Both the position numbers and the translations under genes were made by a program. A stretch of 7,288 nucleotides of DNA from DASRSS01 sp035656335 (GTDB lineage Bacteria > Actinomycetota > Actinomycetes > Mycobacteriales > Jatrophihabitantaceae), in NCBI GenBank assembly GCA_035656335.1, contig DASRSS010000262.1, positions 1 through 7,288 of the forward strand, read 5' to 3'. This document shows positions 1 to 5,977 of the stretch, piece after piece (within the stretch, counting starts at the first letter, position 1; every line of letters starts with the position of its first letter). Under the pieces are notes generated by a model. That model saw only the letters and a program-made list of their open reading frames with translations. It had not been told where the DNA came from and made no database searches.

Positions 1-139
1 CGATGAGCGGCACGACCGCCGCGCGGTAGGCGCCGCAATGGCGGCGGCGCACGCTCGCCGCTACCAGATCGGGCGAGACCCGTGGCGTCCACGGCCGAAC
101 TTCCGATCCGAGTCGGGGCCAGGCGGCGGGCGACGGCAT
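1..139 (-). CDS. Fic-family protein, N-terminal fragment (runs off left edge)
   Basis: The minus strand is open from an ATG at 139 to the window edge, giving 46 residues. An in-frame TGA lies six codons upstream (154-152), so this ATG is the only possible start. The fragment has a Trp-Pro and a 'RPWTPR' near its start and then 'SVRRRHCGAYRAAVVPLI'. The pattern R-R-H-x-G-x-Y-R-A-A-V-x-P-x-I resembles the N-terminal segment of actinobacterial Fic-family proteins, which transfer AMP or other phosphate-linked groups to target proteins. The catalytic HPFx(D/E)GN motif would lie outside the window, so catalysis cannot be judged. Third codon positions are mostly G or C, as expected for a real gene here. 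No good Shine-Dalgarno sequence is seen. The family call is from memory of the motif and is moderate. Confidence 0.5.
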   Translation of the reverse strand, partial: MPSPAAWPRLGSEVRPWTPRVSPDLVAASVRRRHCGAYRAAVVPLI

Positions 140-233
140 GCGTCCAGCGTAACCTCAATTACTGGATAAGTGAGGGTAAGAGGCCTGGATAGCCTCGGTT
201 CCTGGCGGGCGCCGCGAGCGCCGATTGGCACCA

Positions 234-255
234 ATGGCTACCAAAATGGCTACCA
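234..255. repeat. Short tandem direct repeat, ATGGCTACCA twice
   Basis: ATGGCTACCA occurs at 234-243 and again at 246-255, a 12-bp period. A degenerate copy, TGGCACCA, lies just before at 226-233. The repeat sits in the 164-bp non-coding stretch (140-303) between the tRNA-Ala 3' end and the Fic-like gene. Short repeats beside a tRNA 3' end can be integrase arm-binding sites or remnants of an attachment region, but no integrase gene or duplicated tRNA end is visible here. Nothing else is recognised in 140-303. Confidence 0.6.
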
Positions 256-303
256 CGCGAAGATTGATGATCTTGCGAGTGGCTCTAGGCCAATGATTCT
301 GGG

Positions 304-376
304 TGGAGCTGAGGGGACTCGAACCCCTGACCCCCACACTGCCAGTGTGGTGCGCTACCAGCTGCGCCACAGCCCC
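304..376 (-). tRNA. tRNA-Ala (anticodon GGC)
   Basis: The 73-nt minus-strand sequence folds as a canonical cloverleaf. The acceptor stem is GGGGCTG paired with CAGCTCC and discriminator A at 304. The anticodon stem is CCACA/TGTGG around loop CTGGCAG, giving anticodon GGC that reads GCC (alanine). The T arm is AGGGG-TTCGAGT-CCCCT. The third acceptor pair is G3-U70, the established identity determinant for alanyl-tRNA synthetase, which confirms the assignment. The genome shows CCC after the discriminator, so CCA must be added after transcription. A TANNNT-like hexamer (TAGCAT, 431-426) lies about 50 bp upstream, but no good -35 partner is seen. Confidence 0.97.
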
Positions 377-392
377 AAACCAGCCCGTCGCG

Positions 393-408
393 GCCGTCCG
401 AGGACGGC
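393..408. other. Compact inverted repeat in the tRNA-Ala 5' leader region
   Basis: GCCGTCC and GGACGGC (393-399 and 402-408) are perfect 7-bp inverted arms separated by GA. The element lies 17 bp upstream of the mature tRNA 5' end, in the 194-bp gap between the divergent tRNA-Ala and HU genes. It could be a leader hairpin or a chance GC-rich palindrome. The rest of this gap (409-570) shows only a weak -10-like CATACT at 528-533 on the plus strand, 37 bp before the HU start. Confidence 0.35.
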
Positions 409-570
409 GCCAGGACCGAGTCGCAATGCTACACGGCGGCTCGGGGTGCTCCGCACCGGGCATCGCGTCCCGCGCGACACGCCGACCGGGATACCCCCCG
501 AAACACGGGACCTCCAGCCCCTTCACCCATACTGGACGCAGCAACACACCGACGATCAAGGGAGACCCCC

Positions 571-846
571 GTGAACCGCAAGGAACTGGTGGCAGCCGTC
601 GCAGACGCCGCAGACCTGGAGCAGAAGACGGTCGACGCTGTCCTGCGCGGCCTGCAGTCCACCCTCGAAAGCGCCGCCGCCAAGGGCGACAAGGTCAGCG
701 TGCCTGGCTTCTTCGCCATGTCGGTCGGCAAGCGTGCCGCCCGCGAGGGCCGCAACCCGGCAACCGGCGCGACCATCCAGATCCCGGCCGCGAACACCGT
801 GAAGTTCACCGCCGGCAGCGCGCTCAAGGACGCAGCCAACAAGTAA
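571..846 (+). CDS. hup: HU-family DNA-binding nucleoid protein
   Basis: This 91-residue protein matches the full length of the short HU/IHF family and forms DNA-bending dimers that compact the nucleoid. The N-terminal 'MNRKELVAAVADAADL' begins the helical dimerisation part. Residues around 47-66 carry the family signature in the form 'GFFAMSVGKRAAREGRNPAT', followed by the DNA-binding arm with the Asn-Pro-x-Thr-Gly tip whose Pro intercalates into DNA in characterised HUs. The end 'FTAGSALKDAANK' is also typical. There is no Lys/Ala-rich C-terminal tail, so this is the short HU type rather than the long mycobacterial HupB type. The GTG start is fixed by AAGGGAGA at 558-565, about 6 nt upstream. 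It is monocistronic: the tRNA is divergent, the next gene is convergent, and a strong hairpin follows. Confidence 0.96.
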   Translation: MNRKELVAAVADAADLEQKTVDAVLRGLQSTLESAAAKGDKVSVPGFFAMSVGKRAAREGRNPATGATIQIPAANTVKFTAGSALKDAANK

Positions 847-857
847 CACCCAGACGT

Positions 858-892
858 CGAAGGGCCGGCTCCCGATGGGAGCCGGCCCTTCG
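858..892. terminator. Bidirectional hairpin terminator between hup and the DoxX-DsbA gene
   Basis: A perfect 16-bp stem (858-873 with 877-892) closes on a 3-nt GAT loop. It starts 12 bp after the hup stop codon and lies 26 bp beyond the stop of the convergent DoxX-DsbA gene at 919. There is no long U-tract on either strand (CTTCGTCAC on plus), so it is an actinobacterial-style strong-stem terminator. Its position and symmetry suggest it serves both converging transcripts. Confidence 0.9.
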
Positions 893-918
893 TCACGTCG
901 GAGCAGCTGCCCGAGCAG

Positions 919-2244
919 CTACGGCGTCGCGGTCCCGCTGGGAGAAGCAGTGGCAGAGGACGGGGCCGTCGACGAAGCTGTCGGGGACGGCGACGGCGCC
1001 GGGCCCTTCGCGTCCGCCGCCGCAATCGCAGCCTTCAACGTGGACAGGTCCACCGAACCCAGCTTCTTGCCGTTGACGAAAACGGTCGGCGTGGAGGACA
1101 CGCCGCGCTTGCTGGCCTCCTCAGTCAGCGCCTGCACCAGCGTCTTGTGCTGCTCGCTCTGCACGCACGTGGCGAACGTCGTCTTCTGCTTGCTGGGCAG
1201 GCCGAGCGTCTTCGCGTAGTTGATCAGCTGGGTGTTCGTGCGCCCCGGACCGCTCTCGTCCGGCTGGATCTCCTTACCCGAGGAGTCCTTGCCGAACAGG
1301 TAGTTGTGGTACTTCACGAAGAAGTCGACGCTGATGTCGGACGCGCACAGCGCCGCGTTGGCCGCGCGCGTCGAGTAGTCGTCGTTCGCGGACGAGTCCA
1401 GGAACGCCATCGGGTGGAAGCGCACCTGAGCCAGATTCGCCTTCACGTCCGAGTCGAGCGTCGACGCGGCGCTCTGCTCGAAGTCGCGGCAGTGCGGGCA
1501 CTGGAAGTCCTCGTACACGTCCACGGTGGCCGCCGCCTTCTTGCCGTACACGACGCCGTGGGACACGCTGGCGTGCGTGGCGCTCAGGTCGCCGGCGATC
1601 TTCGCGCGGTTGGCCTGCACGCCGATGCCGATGAACGACACGAGCAGCACCACGATCGCGATCGAGGAGTTCACGTACAGCGCCCGGTCGCGGGCCGCCT
1701 TGCGCTTCGTCTCGAGCATCGCGTTGTACTTGCGCCGTCCCTCGGGCGTGCGCATCTTCTTCGCCGACAGCGGCTCGACGTCGTCGTGCCGTGCCAGGTA
1801 CTGCTCCAGCGACAGCTGCGTGAACGACCACAGCACGAGGTACACGGCCAGGATCAGCAGCCCGATGTCGCGCAGGATGTCCAGCGTGTACTGCGTCGAC
1901 AGCGTCTCGCCGCCGCCCCCGAAGCAGCCGCAGGACAGCTGCAGCCCGCGCGCGGCCGCCTGGATGATCCCGATCAGGAACACCACGAGCAGCACGCCGG
2001 ACGCGGCCGCCGCGATGCGCACCGAGATGCCGACGATCAGCGCAACGCCGATGCAGAACTCCAGCACCGGCAGCCCGTAGGCGATCGCCTCGGACAGCCA
2101 CTCGGGCGTCGCGTCGTAGGCGCGGACGGCCTCGATGAACGTGCGAGGCGAGTGCAGTTTCGGCACCGCCGCCCAGATCCAGATGGCGCCGAGCGCCAGA
2201 CGGACAACGGTCCCGAGCCACGAGCGGGCGGCGTTCCAATTCAC
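919..2244 (-). CDS. DoxX/MauE-like membrane domain fused to DsbA-type thioredoxin
   Basis: The 441-residue product has an N-terminal four-helix DoxX/MauE-like domain (about 12-145), a charged cytoplasmic linker (about 150-188), a fifth membrane helix (about 194-208) and an extracytoplasmic DsbA-like domain (about 225-412), then a Pro/Ser/Thr-rich tail. The DsbA part has active site Cys-Pro-His-Cys at 249-252, the cis-proline loop 'SSTPT' (Pro386), and a likely second disulfide pair, Cys300 and Cys360. The membrane domain has Cys64 and a Cys-Gly-Cys-Phe motif at 105-108 near 'SCGCFGGGG', as in MauE-type redox proteins. The inferred role is thiol-disulfide exchange outside the membrane, with electrons passed to the DoxX cysteines. 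It is the last gene of the copper cassette, 69 bp after the PCuAC gene. The GTG start has no Shine-Dalgarno, but a CACAAT hexamer ends 8 nt before it, so a leaderless transcript is possible. Confidence 0.9.
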   Translation of the reverse strand: MNWNAARSWLGTVVRLALGAIWIWAAVPKLHSPRTFIEAVRAYDATPEWLSEAIAYGLPVLEFCIGVALIVGISVRIAAAASGVLLVVFLIGIIQAAARGLQLSCGCFGGGGETLSTQYTLDILRDIGLLILAVYLVLWSFTQLSLEQYLARHDDVEPLSAKKMRTPEGRRKYNAMLETKRKAARDRALYVNSSIAIVVLLVSFIGIGVQANRAKIAGDLSATHASVSHGVVYGKKAAATVDVYEDFQCPHCRDFEQSAASTLDSDVKANLAQVRFHPMAFLDSSANDDYSTRAANAALCASDISVDFFVKYHNYLFGKDSSGKEIQPDESGPGRTNTQLINYAKTLGLPSKQKTTFATCVQSEQHKTLVQALTEEASKRGVSSTPTVFVNGKKLGSVDLSTLKAAIAAADAKGPAPSPSPTASSTAPSSATASPSGTATP

Positions 2245-2313
2245 GATCAGCGATTGTGCCTCACCGCGCTGGGGACCGCCCGTGCGCCACGGACCGGAAC
2301 GCCATATTCGTCC

Positions 2314-2826
2314 TCAATCGGACGGGCTCGCACCGGCAGCCGCCGACGTGGTCGGAGCCGGTGCGCCCGGAGCGATCACCGGGGCGGTGACGTCGACCGT
2401 CCCCGCGTGCTGGAACGTCAGCATCAGGTGGACGCTCTGGCCCGCGCGCATCGTGCCGTTCAGCTGCTCGAGCATCACGTGGTCCTGGCCGGCGGTCAGC
2501 ACCAGCGTGCCGTGCGCGGGCACGCGCGCGCCGCCGGGCAGCGGCACCATCCGGCCGCCGACGTCCTCGTGGAGCATCGACTCGCGGGCCGCGCCGGTCA
2601 CGACCGCGAGCAGCCGGTCCGCGGTGCCGGTGTTGTTGTGCACCGTGAAGTAGGCCGCGGCCTCCTTGGTCGGCGGTGCGGGCGCGCGCACGAACGCGCC
2701 GGTGACCGTGATCGACGCGGGCGCCGTCCCGCCGGAGCCGGACGGCACGGCGGCGCGGACGAGCCCGGCAGCGCCTAAAGCGGCCACTGCGAGGCCGGCC
2801 ACCCCGGCCGGCAGGGGCAGGCGCAT
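2314..2826 (-). CDS. PCuAC-type periplasmic copper chaperone (DUF461)
   Basis: This is a 170-residue exported protein. An N-terminal hydrophobic segment (about 6-27) acts as signal or anchor and has no lipobox cysteine. The PCuAC domain spans about 38-148, and an Ala/Pro/Ser/Thr tail follows. PCuAC proteins bind Cu(I), and also Cu(II), outside the membrane and in studied bacteria hand copper to Sco or the CuA site of cytochrome c oxidase. Candidate ligands here are His86, Met93, and His116-x-Met118 in 'GQDHVML', with Met84 nearby. The first His-Met spacing (six residues between) is shorter than the usual ten of the H-x10-M-x21-H-x-M motif. The Met-to-His gap is 22. The ATG overlaps the ycnI stop by one base (TGATG), which indicates translational coupling. 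Its tail is followed by a 69-bp gap to the DoxX-DsbA gene. Confidence 0.88.
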   Translation of the reverse strand: MRLPLPAGVAGLAVAALGAAGLVRAAVPSGSGGTAPASITVTGAFVRAPAPPTKEAAAYFTVHNNTGTADRLLAVVTGAARESMLHEDVGGRMVPLPGGARVPAHGTLVLTAGQDHVMLEQLNGTMRAGQSVHLMLTFQHAGTVDVTAPVIAPGAPAPTTSAAAGASPSD

Positions 2827-3506
2827 CAGGTGCTCGCCCCCTTCGCCCGGTTCACGACCGACAGCCCGAGCGCGCCCGCGCCGAGCACCAGCGCGATGAT
2901 CGCCAGCACGAGCGCGTCGGTGTCCCCGCCGCCGCCCGACTTGGACGCCGTGTTCGCCTGCGGGGACGCGGCCGACGCCGACAGCGTGAGCGCCGGCTTC
3001 GGGTGCTGCGGCTCGACGTCGCTGCCCGGCGCCGCGGTCTCGTCCCACTTCACGACGCTGCCGTCGCTGTAGGTCTGGATCGCCGAGAACGCCAGCGTCT
3101 TGACGTTCGGCAGCGGCCCGGCGCTGACCGCGAACTCGTCGAACTCCCCCGGCTTGATCGCGGTCGCCGCGCTGTCGGCCGTCCAGACGATCTGCGAAAC
3201 CGCGCTGGTGAGCGTGTCGCCGTCGTCGGTGGTGATCGGCTTCGGCAGCTTGCTGCTCGTGGTGGCGAACGTCCAGCCCGGCTTCGGCTGCACGAGCACG
3301 GACGCGATCGGGGTGTCCGTCGGGAAGTGCACGAGCAGCTTGGTGGTGCTGGCCGTGTCGCTCTCCGTCGGCACGCGGAACGTCAGCACGCTGTAGCCGC
3401 CCTGCACCGCGTCGGTGCTGTGCACGGTGACGTGCGCGGACGCCGGCCCGGCCAGGGCGAACGTGGCCGCCGCGAGTGCCAGGACGATCGCGAGCTTGCG
3501 CCTCAT
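2826..3506 (-). CDS. ycnI: YcnI-family copper-binding membrane-anchored protein (DUF1775)
   Basis: The 226-residue protein has a Sec signal peptide ('MRRKLAIVLALAAATFALAG', cleavage after Ala24), a DUF1775 beta-sandwich domain (about 25-165), a low-complexity Ser/Ala/Gly linker and one C-terminal membrane helix (about 198-217) with a short positive tail. The mature protein would start at His25 ('HVTVH'). Glu48 in 'RVPTE' and Trp154 in 'VKWDE' match conserved positions. Bacillus subtilis YcnI binds Cu(II) through its N-terminal His with a conserved Trp close by. I chose the ATG at 3506 because AAAGGG lies 6 nt upstream and the signal peptide then starts at RRK. An in-frame GTG at 3521 has its own Shine-Dalgarno and would add five residues. 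The order ycnJ-ycnI matches the B. subtilis ycnKJI copper operon. Confidence 0.92.
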   Translation of the reverse strand: MRRKLAIVLALAAATFALAGPASAHVTVHSTDAVQGGYSVLTFRVPTESDTASTTKLLVHFPTDTPIASVLVQPKPGWTFATTSSKLPKPITTDDGDTLTSAVSQIVWTADSAATAIKPGEFDEFAVSAGPLPNVKTLAFSAIQTYSDGSVVKWDETAAPGSDVEPQHPKPALTLSASAASPQANTASKSGGGGDTDALVLAIIALVLGAGALGLSVVNRAKGAST

Positions 3507-3511
3507 GGTGT

Positions 3512-3534
3512 GCCCTTTCACTACAGCCCTTTCA
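3512..3534 (-). promoter_or_regulatory. Duplicated ribosome-binding site before ycnI
   Basis: On the minus strand TGAAAGGGC occurs twice, at 3534-3526 and 3520-3512, with a 14-nt period. The first copy contains the ycnJ stop codon and places AAAGGG 5 nt before the GTG at 3521. The second places AAAGGG 6 nt before the ATG at 3506. Both are good Shine-Dalgarno placements, so ycnI may have two in-frame starts, with the first coupled to ycnJ termination. Confidence 0.6.
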
Positions 3535-5193
3535 ATGCAGGCTGATCTTGACGTCGGTGGTGACCGCGTCGAACGCGGACGTGGTGACCACCAGCGTGAT
3601 CACCCAGGTGCCCTTGACGGGCAGGTTCACGTTGCTCGCCCCGTACAGGTTCGTGCCGTTGGGGCTGAGCGGGATCGGGATCGGGCCGAGCTGCTTGGCC
3701 GGCTGCAGCGCGGTGGCGGTGATCTGCCTCGGCTTCGCGCCGGGGGTGAGCTCGACGCTCAGGCTGACCGGTCCGTGCACGCCCGGGTCGGCGGTGACCG
3801 TGACGCTGCGCCCGCCGCCGAGCTGCGCGCTCGCGCTCACCGGTTCGCGGTCGCTCGCGGCCAGCGCCTCGGTGCCGCGCGGCTGGTCGACGAGCACCGC
3901 GGTGGCCACCAGCACGAGGACGGCCAGCGCGATCTCGACGAGCACGGAGCGGCGCATGCGTTCGTGCGTGACCGCGTCCACGTCTCCGCCGTCGGCCAGC
4001 CCGGCGCGGCGCTGGATCGCGCGGCGGGACAGCTGCCCGAGCGCGACCAGGCCGCAGAACAGCAGCACCTTCGCGCACACGAGCAGTCCGTAGTCCGTGC
4101 CGAGGATCGCGCGCCACGCCCCGATCCCCCGCCACGCCGCGTACGCACCGGTCACCGCGATCGCGGTCACCGCGACGAACGCGACGCGCGAGAACGCCGG
4201 CAGCACGGCACGCAGCTCGGCCGGCTCGCGGCGCGGCAGCACCGCGGCGACGAGCAGCGCCAGGCCGCCGACCCAGACCGCCATCGCGCACAGGTGCACG
4301 ACGTCCGCGGTGATCGACAGCCAGTTCGGGTTCGTCGTGTCCGCGTGCCCGACCACCGAGAACGTCAGCGCCACACCGACGAGCAGCGGCCAGGCGGCGT
4401 CCTCGAACCGGGCGCGGCGGCGCGGCTGCAGCATCGCGCCGAACAGCACCGCCAGCGCGCCGAGCAGCAGCAGCCGCGCGCAGTGGAACTGCCCGTAGTC
4501 GGTGTGCAGGGTGTCGTCCAGCAGCGACCACCGCCCGACCGCGGACGGGCCGCGCCCCGCGGCGTACGGCCCCTGCAGCACCAACTCGCCGAGCGCGCCC
4601 ACGACGGCCGCGCCCCAGCCGGTCCAGAGCAGCCGCTCTGCGCGCACGTCGTCGCGCCCGGCCGGCCACACGGTGAGCAGCAGCCAGGCGCCGCCGAGAA
4701 GCGCGAACCCGGCGTACGAGATCCAGCGCGCGACCGCGAACAGCGCGCTGGTGCCGTGGTTGACCGTCGAGCCGCCGGCCGGGGTCACGCTCAGCACGCC
4801 GTTGCCGACGACGAAGCGCACCACGCCCGCGACCGGGTGCGAGTCGGCGGAGATCACCCGGAAGCTCTCGGTGTACGTCCCGTCGCCGAGTCCGCCGCGC
4901 AGCGTCGCCGCGATCTTGGCGTCGTCGCCGCCGGGATGCGAGGCCGTCCCGGTGTCGACGCGCCGGCCCTTCGCGTCGGTGACGTGCAGGTAGCCGAGGT
5001 TGCCGAGCGAGACGGACTCGTCGAACGTGATCGTGACCTGGTGCGGGACGGCCTTGAGCCGGGACCCGTCCGCCGGATCGGACGAGACCACGCTGGCGTG
5101 CGCGGACGCCGCACCGGCCAGCGCGAGACCGGTCCCGAACAGGGCAGCGAGCAGCAGCGCCAGCGTGCCCAGCCGGCGGCGGACGGTGCTCAC
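3532..5193 (-). CDS. ycnJ: CopC-CopD-YtkA-like fusion, YcnJ-type copper import protein
   Basis: The 553-residue protein is a three-part fusion. Residues 1-31 form a signal peptide ending 'AGAASA', which leaves His32 as the mature N-terminus ('HASVVSSDP'). The CopC domain (32-130) ends with 'SADSHPVAG', giving Asp117-x-His119. Mature N-terminal His plus Asp-x-His is the ligand set of Cu(II)-only CopC proteins. The CopD membrane domain (about 150-435, roughly eight helices) has His283, and His300 in the typical 'VVHLCAMAVWVGGLALL'. A C-terminal YtkA/FixH-like beta-sandwich (about 450-553) follows the last helix. B. subtilis YcnJ has a similar length (about 540 residues) and is linked to copper uptake. 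The GTG start is chosen because the signal peptide begins there; the frame is open for 85 codons more, but that stretch overlaps the anti-sigma gene. The Shine-Dalgarno (GGGGA) is weak and sits in an inverted repeat. Confidence 0.93.
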   Translation of the reverse strand: MSTVRRRLGTLALLLAALFGTGLALAGAASAHASVVSSDPADGSRLKAVPHQVTITFDESVSLGNLGYLHVTDAKGRRVDTGTASHPGGDDAKIAATLRGGLGDGTYTESFRVISADSHPVAGVVRFVVGNGVLSVTPAGGSTVNHGTSALFAVARWISYAGFALLGGAWLLLTVWPAGRDDVRAERLLWTGWGAAVVGALGELVLQGPYAAGRGPSAVGRWSLLDDTLHTDYGQFHCARLLLLGALAVLFGAMLQPRRRARFEDAAWPLLVGVALTFSVVGHADTTNPNWLSITADVVHLCAMAVWVGGLALLVAAVLPRREPAELRAVLPAFSRVAFVAVTAIAVTGAYAAWRGIGAWRAILGTDYGLLVCAKVLLFCGLVALGQLSRRAIQRRAGLADGGDVDAVTHERMRRSVLVEIALAVLVLVATAVLVDQPRGTEALAASDREPVSASAQLGGGRSVTVTADPGVHGPVSLSVELTPGAKPRQITATALQPAKQLGPIPIPLSPNGTNLYGASNVNLPVKGTWVITLVVTTSAFDAVTTDVKISLH

Positions 5194-5200
5194 TCGGGGT

Positions 5201-5245
5201 CCCCGCAGAGTTGTCGAGCGTTCTTTGCGAGAGAACTCTGTGGGG
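5201..5245 (-). promoter_or_regulatory. Inverted repeat in the ycnJ leader
   Basis: CCCCGCAGAGTT (5201-5212) and AACTCTGTGGGG (5234-5245) are inverted arms of 12 bp with one mismatch that could be a G-U or A-C pair depending on the strand. The spacer is 21 nt. The element fills most of the 55-bp gap between the anti-sigma stop and the ycnJ GTG. In the minus-strand transcript the second arm contains the GGGG that serves as the only Shine-Dalgarno-like sequence for ycnJ, so the stem could limit its translation. It could equally be an operator for a dimeric regulator. Confidence 0.55.
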
Positions 5246-5248
5246 TAT

Positions 5249-5917
5249 TCACGCCACCCCGCGCAGGTGGGGTCCGCCGCTGTCGGAATCGCGGCCCGAG
5301 TTCCGCTCGCCGGACGCGTCCGCGCGGTGCGGCGGCAGCGCGCGCTCGGCGCGATCGAGCGCGACCAGCAGGACGAGCCCGGCCAGCGCGACCAGGTGCG
5401 TCGCCACCCGGCTGACCGGCACCGCGCCGGCGGCCAGGTCGCGCACACACAGCACGCCGAGCGTGATCACGAACGTGCCGAGCAGCGGCAGCAGCCCGGT
5501 GGCCCGGCGCGGCCTCAGCACGCAGGCCAGCAGCGCGACGCCGATCGCCAGGTTCCACGCGGCCGTCTCGTGCGCGGCGTGCAGCGACATGCTCATGCCC
5601 AGGCTGTCGCCGGGCAGCGCGGGCACCGCGATCGCCAGCTGCGCGATGCCGACCAGCGCGAGCGCGGCGCGCAGCCAGAGCCGCCGGCGCAGCACCCGCC
5701 CGGCGGGCAGCGCGATGTCGGTCGTGATCGTGCCGGACAGCTCGGGCACCGCGGGCTGGCCGAGCCGCAGCTGCCGGGTCAGCTGCGTGGCCCGCTCCAC
5801 CCATCGGGCACAATCGACGCAGGTCGCGAGGTGGGCATCGAGCGTCGCGGCGGACATCCCGATCGGCTCGCCGTCCAGGCGCGCCGAGGCCGCCGCGCGG
5901 AACCGGTCACATCTCAC
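5249..5917 (-). CDS. Zinc-finger (zf-HC2) four-helix membrane anti-sigma-like protein
   Basis: The 222-residue product starts at a GTG, giving 'VRCDRFRAAASARLDGE', the usual opening of actinobacterial anti-sigma zinc fingers. The frame is open 26 codons further, but those look unrelated. Cys3 and the His29-x3-Cys33-x2-Cys36 motif form the zinc-binding ZAS fold known to clasp ECF sigma factors in the cytoplasm. Four membrane helices follow at about 80-102, 118-134, 141-163 and 168-188, then a polar tail. The stretch before helix 2 reads 'GMSMSLHAAHE' (Met108, Met110, His113, His116, Glu117), a possible metal site on the outer face, and His174 lies in helix 4. The gene is divergent from sigC and 55 bp upstream of ycnJ in the same direction, so it is probably the first gene of the copper operon. 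Anti-sigma activity is inferred from the ZAS motif and the neighbouring sigma gene. Confidence 0.85.
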   Translation of the reverse strand: MRCDRFRAAASARLDGEPIGMSAATLDAHLATCVDCARWVERATQLTRQLRLGQPAVPELSGTITTDIALPAGRVLRRRLWLRAALALVGIAQLAIAVPALPGDSLGMSMSLHAAHETAAWNLAIGVALLACVLRPRRATGLLPLLGTFVITLGVLCVRDLAAGAVPVSRVATHLVALAGLVLLVALDRAERALPPHRADASGERNSGRDSDSGGPHLRGVA

Positions 5918-5925
5918 GCCGTAAT
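5899..5925 (+). promoter_or_regulatory. Candidate ECF-type promoter for sigC
   Basis: GGAACC at 5899-5904 is followed after 15 bp by CGTAAT at 5920-5925. This matches the common ECF layout of GGAAC, then about 15-17 bp, then CGT. It points toward sigC, predicts a start near 5933 and leaves a leader of about 80 nt. The -35 lies inside the first codons of the divergent anti-sigma gene. Published mycobacterial SigC promoters have a different -35 (AAT-ending), so self-recognition is uncertain. Confidence 0.4.
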
Positions 5926-5977
5926 GGTCTGCAGCAACGGCCGCGCGGTTCCCGGCGTGGCTCAGCTCACCCCGACG

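Noticed and set aside
260..274. Small hairpin AAGAT-TGATG-ATCTT downstream of the tRNA as a terminator.
   Set aside because: The stem is only 5 bp, AT-rich and without a T-run, too weak to call.
170..574. Plus-strand frame containing 'GAEGTRTPDPHTA'.
   Set aside because: Also an antisense translation of the tRNA. The sequence before it has no recognisable integrase motif, so I do not call it an integrase remnant.
303..1076. Plus-strand open frame of 257 codons starting 'MELRGLEPLTPTLPVWCATS'.
   Set aside because: It begins as an antisense translation of the tRNA-Ala gene, a well-known spurious protein type, and then overlaps hup in another frame and crosses the terminator.
1147..2778. Long plus-strand open frame (543 codons) opposite the DoxX-DsbA and PCuAC genes.
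   Set aside because: It is Arg/His/Ala/Gly-rich, has no domain or membrane pattern, and runs antisense across two well-supported genes. This is an effect of high GC.
5195..5251. CsoR-type copper operator near ATACCCC (minus strand, about 5248-5242).
   Set aside because: Only one half-site is present. The complementary GGGGTAT half is not found at the spacing seen in characterised CsoR sites.
3415..5415. Long plus-strand open frame (666 codons) opposite the CopC-CopD gene.
   Set aside because: Low-complexity Arg/Gly/Ala/His/Gln composition with no motif. The minus strand encodes a clear three-domain protein.
5918..5953. A second ECF promoter on the minus strand using GGAACC at 5952-5947.
   Set aside because: No CGT -10 core occurs 15-17 bp downstream; the nearest CGTT is only 8 bp away.
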